Positions 1-7,223 of a DNA stretch of 11,067 bases are shown here, piece by piece. The stretch covers positions 1 to 11,067 of the forward strand of contig JACQFU010000267.1 in the NCBI GenBank assembly GCA_016199905.1, given 5' to 3'. The translations under genes and the position numbers were made by a program. This stretch comes from Candidatus Wallbacteria bacterium (lineage in GTDB: Bacteria; Muiribacteriota; UBA6191; JACPRK01). Numbering within the stretch: position 1 is the stretch's first letter; the number at the start of each line of letters is the position of its first letter. Below the pieces are notes generated by a model. It saw nothing but the letters and a program-made list of their open reading frames with translations, searched no databases and had not been told where the DNA came from.

Positions 1-3000
1 CGTGAAGCTCCAGGCGAATGCGACGGTTCTGCTTGGCAGGGTCCGAGGTCCTCGGAGACTTGATCATGCTGAGTTTTCCGTTCATGGCGGTCGCCAGGAC
101 GCCACAGATGTAAAGGCCCAACCCTGCGCGCGTGCCGTCCTGTTTCCTAGAGATCTGGCTGACATGCCTCTTGAAAACGGCCTCAGCGACCTCGTCCGGA
201 ATGCCCCCTCCGTCGTCCTTGTATTCGAGACAGTGGATCTTGCGTTGCCCCTCCTCCCGCGTCGTCAGTCTCAACTTGATGCTCTTCACCCCGCCTCCGT
301 GTTCCATCGAGTTTTTCACCAGATTGTACAGGAAGATTTCCAGCATACCCCTCTCAGCGAGCACGTGGCAGGGCGCCTCCGGCAGCTTCATCTTCAGCAT
401 GACCATTCGATCGCCTCTCACGTCGGCGAAATCCGAACGCATCCACTCGTCGAAGTGCGTGTTAATCCCCCTGCAGAGATCTGTCAGGTCCACGCGAGTC
501 AGGGTCTCGGGAGATCGAAACGCCTTGATTCCTCTGAGCAGTCTTTCGAATCGCACCACATTGCGCTCGACGCGGGGCACATACTGGCTGCGTTGCGGCG
601 CCAGATCTCCCTTGGCAGGTACGTCGCAGAGGAAAGGAAGCTGGGCGCGGATATTGTTCATCGGGTTCTTGAGTTCGTGCCCGATCATGTCCCAGAGAGC
701 GGCATAGAAATCCATCTCGGCACGTTGATCGAGCACGGTGCCCACGATTCTGCCGAAACTTCCTACCAGCTCACGCTCCTCGGGCAGGAAGCTTCCCGCC
801 GACTCCCTTCGGAGCGATCTTCTGGCCAGCACCATGACTGCCTGCACGTCGTGCGTCCGGCTCGAAATTGGCACGATCATCAGCGACAAGGGATGCCCCG
901 AGTCGTTCAAGAGCGACTGCCACTTTGCGCCGTCGCCGGCATAGAACTTCGAGTCGGCGTTGACGTCCGTAATGATGCTGATTCGTCGAAGCAGTGCCAT
1001 ATTGCCCAGGACGTCGCGCCCGAGGCGGATACGCATTCGTTCGGCCGGGCGCAAGTCGATCGAGTCGCGGGTGAATCGTCCCACCTCTTCGAGGACATGT
1101 GCCGCGCTATCGCTACCCTTGCGAAGGAAGATGGCAGTCGAGCATGGCGCAATGGCGGCCAGGTCTTGAAGCGCGTGGCGGACGAACTCGTCGGTCAGAT
1201 TCGAGGATTGAAGCCTCTTGAGCGTCTGCGCGACGGTCAGCGATTGCCTCGTCAATAGACGGGCGTTCTGCTTGTCGCGGGCCAGCAGCAGGCAAATGGC
1301 CAAGGGTTCCGAGAGGCTCTCGAGTTGTCGAAGCGCTGTCAGCCGGTTCTCCGTCGAAACCTTCAACTCCACGAGCAACACCCCCATGCACTCTCCCCTG
1401 TTGTGCAGCCCGCACCACACGGTGATGTTCTCGCTCACGTTCGACACGCTGGTACGAGCCAGAGGGCAGAGTTTGCCTGCCGGGTCGACCTTGAGCAATC
1501 CACCGGCGGATGCGATCTTCCATTGAACCTCGTCGCCGATGACTCCGATAACCTTGCTCAGGTACTTCTCGCGGTGCTGTGGAGGATTGCACGCAATGGC
1601 GTGAGGCGCTCCCCGGTCGAAAGTGATGAGCGCTCCCGACTCGCACGACAGCGTTTCGATGACCTGGTTGAATGCGAAGGCCAGTTGTTCCTCCTCACCG
1701 CTGCCGTCTTGCAACGCCCGCGCCCTTCCAACCATCGCCGTCAGCTCCGGCCGACCCGCGATCGGAAATGGCAAGTACGCATCCAGTATGCCGGCTTCGA
1801 GCAAGAGGAAGGAAACGGACCTGGAGAACCGCGCGAGCAAGTCCTGGTGCCGCTCGACGAAGTGAGCCATCGTAGGTGTCTCCAGGTCGAACACCGCAAC
1901 TACTTCGTTGGCAAGCCACACGGGAACGGCGACCTCGGACTTCATGCCTCCAATGGCTTTCAGATACTTGTCTCTTGGAACCGTCGACAGGTCCTTGTGA
2001 AGAATCGATCGCCCGGTTCTGGCTACCTCGACGGTGGTTCCGTATCCCGACCCGACCGAGCGCGGGAACGTCGCTTCCCTGTTCCAGCCGCCCTTGTAGT
2101 GGGTGAATCCCTCCTCGATCATCTTCTCCTTCCAGTTAACCAAGCTGAGTGTTCCAAAGGGAGCGCCCACCAGTGTCATCGCGACCCGCGTCGCCTTGTC
2201 GAGGATGAGGAGCTTGTCGACGGTGGCTTGCTCCAACTCGATGCTGATGGTCCGCGCCGCGCTCAACAAGGAGTCGATCTCGCTGCCAGGCTGTGCGGCT
2301 GGATTGGAACGATCGTCCAGCAGGTCCGCCAGCAAGCAACTCGCGAGCCACACGGTGTTTCTATCCCTGCTCGAGAGCCGGGTCTGTTGGCTCCCCCGAA
2401 GGCGCAACCACCCGACCAGGTTACCGGCGTGGCGCAGTTCGGCCAGGAAACTGCCATCCGCCAAGTCGCAGATCGTCGGCCATCGCGGTCGAGTCCCGGC
2501 AAGGTCTTCCCAATCCGGGGCCGAGCGCTGCTCGGCTTCCGGCTCCCAGCTCTGCCCCCGTGGAGTGGCTGCCCCTCCGTATAAGGCGACTACCCGGATG
2601 ACTCTCTTGGACCAATCCTGACTGGCGTCGTCCTCTCGAACCTCGACGGACAGCCGGATGTCGTTGTCCGGTTTTTTCACCGCCTCCAATGCATCCCACA
2701 AGGAGCGGAGCATGAGGTAGGCCTTCTCGTCTCTGGTCAGGCTGCCGTGGATGGAACGGGTGATACGCGATAAGACAGAAAGGATGCCTTCAGTCTCCCG
2801 GGCGCGGATCAGCGTCACGATTCGGCCTACCGAGCAGTTCACGTACTCCTGGAGCCACCTCATGAAGGTCTCGGAGAAAGCGTTCTCCCTCGGACTCTCC
2901 ATGTTCAGCACTCCGACCAGGTCACGACCCGCCAGGATCGGGACCGCCAACTCGGAGTTCATGCCCTCGCTGAACGATAGGTAGGTCATGCCGGGCAGCA

Positions 3001-3826
3001 GGTCGCCGCGTTGCCTCATGCAGTAGGGCTTTCGTTCCCTGGCTACTTGGCCAGTGACTCCAAGCCCGACCGGAGTGACCTTTCCGATGAGGTCGAGATC
3101 GAAGCCGTCTCCCATGACCTGCACGACCTTGAGCGTGGCTGAGGCACGTTCGTAAAGCTGCACCGAGAAGGAGACGTCGTCGCTGTCGATCTCGCGCCGG
3201 ATGGCTGTCAGCAGCTCGGTGAGCTTGACTTGGAGGGCCTCTTCGGTGGGCAAGTCGGTATCGGCGCGGAGCTGTTCCTCGAGCATCGCCGCCAGGGCAT
3301 GCTGCGCGCGCTGGTGTAGACCAACCAGGTAGGCCGTCCCGAGCACAAGGTACGGAAGCCAGGCGTCCGGATTCAATCCCATCTCTGCCGGTGATACTAC
3401 CCCACGCGCCCAATACAACCCTGCAAGACATGTGGCCAGCATCAGGCCCGAAACCAGACCCGGACCGAATCGCATGGCTGCCGAGGTGACAGGCAAGAAG
3501 AGCAGGACCCAGTATGGTGAGGTCTGCTGGCCGCTGAACTTGACGAAGAGGCCGATGGCCACCAGGTCCCCAAGGAGCCTCACCGCACGGTTCCAATCCG
3601 AGAGACGGTCTTGGCACCTCTTCTGAAGCCAGAGGTAGAAGGCCACGGCGCCCCAGTAGCCTGCCGCGGTGACAGCGAGCCTGACGTCTACCGACGGCAC
3701 CATCGAGCGCACCACCAGCAGGCCAGCGATCATCATGCGATAACGCCAGCCGAACCAGGTCAGCCAGCGGCGCTTGAGCACTCTACGCGTCAGGTCGAAC
3801 AGCGGCTTCAGGACAGGATGCATCAT
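1..3826 (-). CDS. Membrane-bound sensor histidine kinase with tandem GAF domains (C-terminus cut by window edge)
   Basis: Signal-transducing histidine kinase, read from 3826 leftward and still open at base 1, so at least 1275 residues. About six hydrophobic segments lie within residues 31-185 and form a membrane input domain. After them I see GAF-like modules at roughly 190-340 (clear, with 'SELAVPILAGRDLVGVLNMES'-type end), 345-510 (degenerate), 520-680 (clear, 'SEVAVPVWLANEVVAVFDLE'), 690-850 and 870-1035. The H-box is HELKNP with phospho-acceptor His1050. The ATPase domain shows the N-box (NLVKNS, Asn1168/Asn1172), G1 (DDGGGIP, Asp1204) and G2 (GLGLYI, Gly1235), so the catalytic residues look intact and only the extreme C-terminus is missing. 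The start is uncertain: an in-frame TGA lies at 3865-3863; ATG 3826 is followed directly by a second ATG, TTG 3841 is an alternative, and no strong ribosome binding site is visible. No receiver domain or response-regulator gene is in view. GAF ligands cannot be told from sequence. Confidence 0.93.
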   Translation of the reverse strand, partial: MMHPVLKPLFDLTRRVLKRRWLTWFGWRYRMMIAGLLVVRSMVPSVDVRLAVTAAGYWGAVAFYLWLQKRCQDRLSDWNRAVRLLGDLVAIGLFVKFSGQQTSPYWVLLFLPVTSAAMRFGPGLVSGLMLATCLAGLYWARGVVSPAEMGLNPDAWLPYLVLGTAYLVGLHQRAQHALAAMLEEQLRADTDLPTEEALQVKLTELLTAIRREIDSDDVSFSVQLYERASATLKVVQVMGDGFDLDLIGKVTPVGLGVTGQVARERKPYCMRQRGDLLPGMTYLSFSEGMNSELAVPILAGRDLVGVLNMESPRENAFSETFMRWLQEYVNCSVGRIVTLIRARETEGILSVLSRITRSIHGSLTRDEKAYLMLRSLWDALEAVKKPDNDIRLSVEVREDDASQDWSKRVIRVVALYGGAATPRGQSWEPEAEQRSAPDWEDLAGTRPRWPTICDLADGSFLAELRHAGNLVGWLRLRGSQQTRLSSRDRNTVWLASCLLADLLDDRSNPAAQPGSEIDSLLSAARTISIELEQATVDKLLILDKATRVAMTLVGAPFGTLSLVNWKEKMIEEGFTHYKGGWNREATFPRSVGSGYGTTVEVARTGRSILHKDLSTVPRDKYLKAIGGMKSEVAVPVWLANEVVAVFDLETPTMAHFVERHQDLLARFSRSVSFLLLEAGILDAYLPFPIAGRPELTAMVGRARALQDGSGEEEQLAFAFNQVIETLSCESGALITFDRGAPHAIACNPPQHREKYLSKVIGVIGDEVQWKIASAGGLLKVDPAGKLCPLARTSVSNVSENITVWCGLHNRGECMGVLLVELKVSTENRLTALRQLESLSEPLAICLLLARDKQNARLLTRQSLTVAQTLKRLQSSNLTDEFVRHALQDLAAIAPCSTAIFLRKGSDSAAHVLEEVGRFTRDSIDLRPAERMRIRLGRDVLGNMALLRRISIITDVNADSKFYAGDGAKWQSLLNDSGHPLSLMIVPISSRTHDVQAVMVLARRSLRRESAGSFLPEERELVGSFGRIVGTVLDQRAEMDFYAALWDMIGHELKNPMNNIRAQLPFLCDVPAKGDLAPQRSQYVPRVERNVVRFERLLRGIKAFRSPETLTRVDLTDLCRGINTHFDEWMRSDFADVRGDRMVMLKMKLPEAPCHVLAERGMLEIFLYNLVKNSMEHGGGVKSIKLRLTTREEGQRKIHCLEYKDDGGGIPDEVAEAVFKRHVSQISRKQDGTRAGLGLYICGVLATAMNGKLSMIKSPRTSDPAKQNRRIRLELH

Positions 3827-3918
3827 GGCGCTCGACAGCAAAGCAATAGGCGCGCCATCGGGTCATGCCGGCCATCATCCTCTTCCAGAACGCGACTTCC
3901 GTACTGCCGGCATGCATG

Positions 3919-3934
3919 GCCGGTGCGAACCGGC
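3919..3934. repeat. Perfect inverted repeat GCCGGT-GCGA-ACCGGC
   Basis: Six-base arms with a four-base loop, about 95 bases upstream of the kinase start. A second related half (CCGGC...GCCGG around ATGCAT) overlaps it on the left, so the stretch 3906-3934 is rich in dyad symmetry. It could be an operator or a 5' leader hairpin of the kinase transcript; the sequence does not decide. Confidence 0.4.
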
Positions 3935-3967
3935 GACGGCCGCACACTCATCAGGTTCAAGAAATCA

Positions 3968-3997
3968 AGTATTGCACCACCGGTACGTTGTTTCCAA
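3968..3997 (-). promoter_or_regulatory. Possible sigma70-type promoter for the histidine kinase
   Basis: On the minus strand, TTGGAA (3997-3992) and AATACT (3973-3968) are separated by 18 bases, each matching 4 of 6 consensus positions. This is one of the most AT-rich spots in the gap and sits about 140 bases upstream of the kinase start. Such weak matches arise by chance, so this is a suggestion only. Confidence 0.22.
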
Positions 3998-4100
3998 CTC
4001 TCTTGGAGGGGGAAAGTCCTGGGCGCAGTCCAATGACTTGCGTCGAGACGCCTACTACTCTTGCATTCCTCGAGGTCGCTTCGCTCGTCGAACCCGGGCC

Positions 4101-4209
4101 TGCGCCAATGGTGATCCTCCGCATCTGCGACGAGCCCGGCAAGTACCGCAAGTGCGGCATGACGCTGGAGCTGATGTACAGGGCGGGCTTCGCCCGCAGT
4201 AGCCAGTAG
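4101..4209 (+). pseudogene. Decayed heavy-metal-binding-domain (HMBD-like) remnant
   Basis: In the frame starting at ATG 4108 the peptide reads ...CDEPGKYRKCGMTLELM... and stops at TAG 4207-4209. Known HMBD modules of copper/heavy-metal transport proteins read C-P-M-H-P-x(5)-D-x-P-G-K-C-P-K-C-G-M-x-L. The spacing from Met to PGK (nine residues between M and P-G-K counted inclusive of the acidic pair) is kept, KCGM is kept, but the CxxC-type first cysteine of the second pair is Tyr, the Pro is Arg, and His-Pro of the first motif is lost. The preceding Cys codon (TGC 4101-4103) is in a different frame, one base off, consistent with a frameshift. No longer upstream coding context is recognised. 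It may instead be a chance match in a short spurious frame. Confidence 0.35.
4183..4197. repeat. GC-rich hairpin GCGGGC-TTC-GCCCGC
   Basis: Perfect six-base arms with a TTC loop, lying inside the last codons of the HMBD-like remnant. No T-run follows on either strand, so a classical intrinsic terminator is not supported. Hairpins of this composition are common between genes in GC-rich bacteria. Confidence 0.45.
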
Positions 4210-4238
4210 CGAGTAGAAAGACGCGGTCTACCTTGAAC

Positions 4239-4263
4239 GAATCATCGCCAACGGCGACGATTC
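4239..4263. terminator. Long hairpin downstream of the HEAT gene (possible terminator)
   Basis: GAATCATCGCC and GGCGACGATTC pair over 11 positions with a single A/C mismatch around a three-base AAC loop. It lies 34 bases beyond the stop codon of the minus-strand HEAT gene. No uridine tract follows, so if it ends transcription it does so without the usual U-run, or it protects the 3' end of the message. Confidence 0.35.
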
Positions 4264-4264
4264 T

Positions 4265-4296
4265 GGGAGGTAGTAGATCAACTACCCCCGCCTCCC
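4265..4296. terminator. Second inverted repeat directly behind the HEAT stop codon
   Basis: Two nested symmetries: GGGAGG (4265-4270) with CCTCCC (4291-4296), and GGTAGT (4269-4274) with ACTACC (4281-4286) around AGATCA. They overlap by two bases and so offer alternative foldings. The outer arm abuts the TGA stop (4299-4297) of the HEAT gene. Together with the neighbouring hairpin it is the likely 3' end structure of that transcript; no T-run is present. Confidence 0.4.
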
Positions 4297-6549
4297 TCAC
4301 GGGGAGCCGGCGGGCGGAGCGTGAATGCGGGAGACCGGGCCGGAGAGCGCCGCCACGCTCAGCCGCACGACTCCCAGGACGGCGATCAGCATCACCGCCG
4401 CGGCGATCGCTCCGGCGACCCAGACGAAGAATCGAACCACGCGGGGATCGGTTCCGGGAGCGTCCATCCCGTCCATGGCGAAAGTGGGCGGGGCGGCTGA
4501 CCGCGCGATCCGGCTGGGCCTGCCGACTGCCGACACCGCGAGCGGATCGGTGGACGCTTGGCCCAGGCCGGCGTCGTCCAGCTCGCGCCAGCCCACTCTC
4601 TCGGCGAGCTTGACGTTGGGATCGTAGGCCATCGCCAGGCGCTCCAGCGGCACCGACAGCGACAGCTCCGACGACGCGAAGTCCTGGTAGAGCGGCGCCT
4701 CGACGTTCTCGCGCAGCTTGGCCGCCAGGATCCGGAATCGCGGGTACTCGGCCAGCTTGATGCCCGTCACGGCGATCCGATCCATTGCCTCCAGCGCTGC
4801 CTGGAAGCTCTCGCGGGCCGTCGTGTCGGCGAGCAACTCCCTGAGGATGTCCGTCCCGCCGGCGTCTCCCTGGTTCCAGAGCAGCACGGCCGCGGCTGCG
4901 CGCACGCGCGGGTCCGAGTGTCGCGCAGCCTCGTGCACCGCGCCGAGCGCCGTCGTGCCGCGAAGATCGATCGCCTCCAGAAGAGCCAAAAGTTCTTCCG
5001 GGTCCTGTTTACCGCGAAGTCTGTCGGCCAGGTAGTTGGAGGCCGTCCGGTTGTCGATGCGGCCCAGCGGCGCGTAGAGCCGCCGCGCCTCGGCCTTGCC
5101 GGCGAGCTGCTCGGCCGCCGCCACGAGCGCGTCGGCCGCGCCGGCGTCCTCGGAAATGTCGGCCCGTCCCAGCACCGAGGCCAGCACCGGCAGAGTCGCA
5201 AGGTCGGGTTCTCGCAGCAGTTCCAGGAGGATCTCTCGCAGCGTCGGAGTCGTCTCGTAACCCGCGAGGCTGGCGACCGCCTGCCGCCGCACGCCCGGGT
5301 CGGCGTCCTTCTTCGCCAGGTAGCCCAGCACTTGCAGCGATGGCCGCCCCTGGAAGTAGCCCAGACAGTAGGCGCCCTGCGCTCGCTGGAACGGCTCCCG
5401 CGAGCGCGTGAGCGAACGGATCGCCTTGACGGACGCCGCCTCGTCGCCGACCAACGAGGCGAGCACGGCACTGACCGAAAGCTCCGGATCCGAAGAGTGC
5501 AGATGGGGCGCGGCCAGGCGGGCAAGCGCCTCCGGTTCGCCGCCAACGGTTTGCAGCGATTGCAGCGCTCTGGCCGCGACCGTCGGCGGCAGCTCGCCGG
5601 CCAGCGCCGTCCGCAGGAAGCCGGCCGACGCCTCGGCGCGAATCGCGCCGGCTGCCCGGACGGCGGCCTCGCGCACGCTCGGGAGGTCCTGCCGCCAGAA
5701 GATCGTCTCGATGGTGTCGAGCGCCTTCTCGTTGCGCAACCGGCCTAGAGACTGCAACACCTGCAGCGTCGTCCAGCCGCTTCCTCGAGCTGCCAGCGAC
5801 GCCAGCGGCTTGAGCACTCCGAAAGCGCCGAACGACTCGAACGCGGCGGCGAAGGAGGGCGCCGTATCTGCGGTGGCGCGCGACGCCTGGCGAACCAAGA
5901 ACTGGTGGACGGCGTCGTACGGGGCCAGCGCCAGCGACTCGATAGCCGCCGGATAGAGCCAGGTGCCATCGAGGTGGCCGGCCAGCTTGGTCAGCTCCTC
6001 TTCCTTGCCGGCGCGGCAATTGGCCGCGAGCGCCAGGAGCGCCAGCGGGCCGGCTTCCGCCCCTTCCTTCACGAGCGTCTTGCGGGCGATGTCGGCCGCA
6101 GCGCCGTGCGGCAGGTGCGCGAGCGTCCGAAAGGCGCGCTGACGCCCGGATGTCTGCACGCGAGGGATCACGCCGACCAGCGCGGTGATGACCGAATCCA
6201 GCAGGTGGACGGCGCTGCGCGGCAGCGTGTCGGAGCGAGGACCTCCGGGCGCCAGCTCCCGGCGCGCTTCCAAGTTCGCGAGATCCATCGAGCGCGACAG
6301 GCGTGGCCCCGCGGGCCAGCTCTCCGGCGCGTAGAGCGCCTCCAAATGCGTGTTCAGGTAACGGTGCGCCGACACCGCCGCCTGAAGACAGGCTGCGGGG
6401 TCCGTCGCAGCGGCCTCGGCGTCGAGGGCGCCGACGATGCGCTCGGAATCGAAGTGCGGGAACAGCCCCTCCAGCTCCCGGCAAACATAGCGGGCCACCT
6501 GCGGATGTTTCGCCGGTAACAGCGAGAGCAAGCGGTCCTGATAGCGCAC
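4297..6549 (-). CDS. HEAT-repeat protein with C-terminal membrane anchor
   Basis: A 750-residue protein dominated by alpha-helical HEAT-like repeats from about residue 120 to 610. Typical repeat pieces are visible, such as 'DPGVRRQAVASLAGY', 'LPSVREAAVRAAGAI' and 'HSDPRVRAAAAVLLWN', each ending in a small-residue helix. HEAT arrays bind proteins and act as scaffolds; no catalytic motif is visible. The first 120 residues form a separate, non-repeat region. A linker rich in Ala, Pro and Asp (about 660-705) leads to one strongly hydrophobic segment at about 707-730, near the C-terminus. There is no N-terminal signal peptide, so I infer that the repeats stay in the cytoplasm and the protein is tail-anchored. 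The GTG start at 6549 is forced by an in-frame TGA three codons upstream; its ribosome binding site is poor. It is transcribed divergently from the CYTH gene and is 470 bases upstream of the kinase gene on the same strand. The specific partner is unknown. Confidence 0.9.
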   Translation of the reverse strand: MRYQDRLLSLLPAKHPQVARYVCRELEGLFPHFDSERIVGALDAEAAATDPAACLQAAVSAHRYLNTHLEALYAPESWPAGPRLSRSMDLANLEARRELAPGGPRSDTLPRSAVHLLDSVITALVGVIPRVQTSGRQRAFRTLAHLPHGAAADIARKTLVKEGAEAGPLALLALAANCRAGKEEELTKLAGHLDGTWLYPAAIESLALAPYDAVHQFLVRQASRATADTAPSFAAAFESFGAFGVLKPLASLAARGSGWTTLQVLQSLGRLRNEKALDTIETIFWRQDLPSVREAAVRAAGAIRAEASAGFLRTALAGELPPTVAARALQSLQTVGGEPEALARLAAPHLHSSDPELSVSAVLASLVGDEAASVKAIRSLTRSREPFQRAQGAYCLGYFQGRPSLQVLGYLAKKDADPGVRRQAVASLAGYETTPTLREILLELLREPDLATLPVLASVLGRADISEDAGAADALVAAAEQLAGKAEARRLYAPLGRIDNRTASNYLADRLRGKQDPEELLALLEAIDLRGTTALGAVHEAARHSDPRVRAAAAVLLWNQGDAGGTDILRELLADTTARESFQAALEAMDRIAVTGIKLAEYPRFRILAAKLRENVEAPLYQDFASSELSLSVPLERLAMAYDPNVKLAERVGWRELDDAGLGQASTDPLAVSAVGRPSRIARSAAPPTFAMDGMDAPGTDPRVVRFFVWVAGAIAAAVMLIAVLGVVRLSVAALSGPVSRIHAPPAGSP

Positions 6550-6633
6550 GCTTCGTCATGTAGCCCGCGAGGCGCCATCGGGCAAGCCCTTCGTGGGGGG
6601 CAGCATGGGGCCCCGAACCGCTACACTGCGGCC

Positions 6634-6639
6634 GGAGGT
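6634..6639 (+). promoter_or_regulatory. Strong ribosome binding site GGAGGT that fixes the CYTH gene start
   Basis: GGAGGT lies seven bases before ATG 6647. This decides for the start at 6647 over the in-frame upstream ATGs at 6593 and 6605, which lack such a site and would add residues not typical of the family. Confidence 0.8.
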
Positions 6640-6646
6640 CTCACCG

Positions 6647-7180
6647 ATGCCCCGTAACGTGGAGTTGAAAGCCAAGGTCGTCTCTCTTGATTCCGTCTTG
6701 CAGGCCGCTCGAAGACTGGGTGCCACCGACGAAGGCGTCGACGAACAAGTCGATCGTTACTACACGGTCAGCGCCGACGGCCGCGAGCGCGTCAAGCTGC
6801 GAACCTCCAGCCGAAAACCTGCCGAGCTGGTGACGTACCGCCGGCCCGAGGACTCGACCGTGCGCGCCAGCGAGTACGCGATCACTCCCGTGCGAAACGC
6901 GGCTGCGCAAGCCTGCCTCGTCCCGCCAGGCCAGCCGATCGTAGTCGTCCGCAAGAAACGGCACCTTCTGCTTCTCGACAACGTGCGCGTGCACCTGGAC
7001 GAGGTCGAGGAGCTTGGGACGTTCGTCGAGCTGGAGGCCGTCGTGGGACCGGCGCACGATGAGACCGACTGCCACTCGCAGGTGCACCGAATCGCGGCCG
7101 CGCTCGGCCTGCGGGAGGAGGACCGCCTGGCAACCTCGTACTCGGACCTGCTGCTGGCGCGGCAGGAGAGGGCGCTTTGA
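6647..7180 (+). CDS. CYTH-domain protein (class IV adenylate cyclase/thiamine-triphosphatase superfamily)
   Basis: A 177-residue single-domain CYTH protein. The superfamily folds into a tunnel barrel that binds triphosphorylated substrates with metal ions; members include class IV adenylate cyclases (CyaB), thiamine triphosphatases and inorganic triphosphatases. Visible features: the N-terminal signature NVELKAK (residues 4-10, the usual ExExK with Asn in the first place, as in many bacterial members), 'VDRYYTV' (35-41), basic residues Arg47, Lys50 and Arg52 of the RxKLR strand, 'TYRRPE' (63-68), 'VVRKKR' (100-105), acidic strands 'LDEVEELG' (117-124) and 'FVELE' (126-130), and the C-terminal SYSDLL (164-169) typical of the CyaB-like branch. 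Metal- and triphosphate-binding residues appear present, so it is likely active. Which reaction it catalyses cannot be read from sequence. It precedes the CPBP protease gene by 43 bases, suggesting co-transcription. Confidence 0.9.
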   Translation: MPRNVELKAKVVSLDSVLQAARRLGATDEGVDEQVDRYYTVSADGRERVKLRTSSRKPAELVTYRRPEDSTVRASEYAITPVRNAAAQACLVPPGQPIVVVRKKRHLLLLDNVRVHLDEVEELGTFVELEAVVGPAHDETDCHSQVHRIAAALGLREEDRLATSYSDLLLARQERAL

Positions 7181-7223
7181 CACCTCTTCGGCGCCGGGCC
7201 GCCGGTACCGACAGAGAGAAGTC

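Larger units (their letters stand above)
3827..4296. other. 470-base intergenic region between kinase and HEAT gene
   Basis: No intact gene is convincing here. Short frames exist on both strands (for example minus 4160-3957 and plus 3865-4209) but none resembles a known full-length protein. What the gap does hold: inverted repeats built on GCCGGC/ACCGGC near 3864-3934, a possible promoter facing the kinase near 3968-3997, a decayed metal-binding-domain remnant at 4101-4209, a short GC hairpin at 4183-4197 and two further hairpins at 4239-4296 just behind the HEAT gene. The mixture suggests that a gene once stood here and has been eroded. Confidence 0.6.

Noticed and set aside
2..1258. Plus-strand open frame of 418 codons, and a second one at 1325-2584
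   Set aside because: Both lie opposite the histidine kinase, whose H-, N-, G1- and G2-boxes are all read on the minus strand. The plus-strand proteins resemble no family and are rich in Arg, Gln and His as expected for antisense shadows.
4085..4105. GGGTTCGA-like stretch (minus strand) considered as a tRNA T-arm
   Set aside because: The T-stem does not close with a matching second half, and no acceptor, D-arm or anticodon arm can be drawn around it.
3957..4160. Minus-strand frame of 67 codons in the kinase-HEAT gap
   Set aside because: No ribosome binding site, no family resemblance, and it overlaps the HMBD-like remnant on the opposite strand; evidence too thin for a gene.
4558..5748. Plus-strand open frame of 396 codons, with another at 5905-6519
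   Set aside because: Antisense to the HEAT-repeat gene; composition is dominated by Arg, Gln and Gly with no recognisable domains.
5009..6559. Minus-strand frame of 516 codons starting at an ATG, out of frame with the HEAT gene
   Set aside because: Overlaps the HEAT gene in another frame; its protein is low complexity (Arg, Ala, Gly), whereas the 4297-6549 frame has clear HEAT repeats and a membrane segment.
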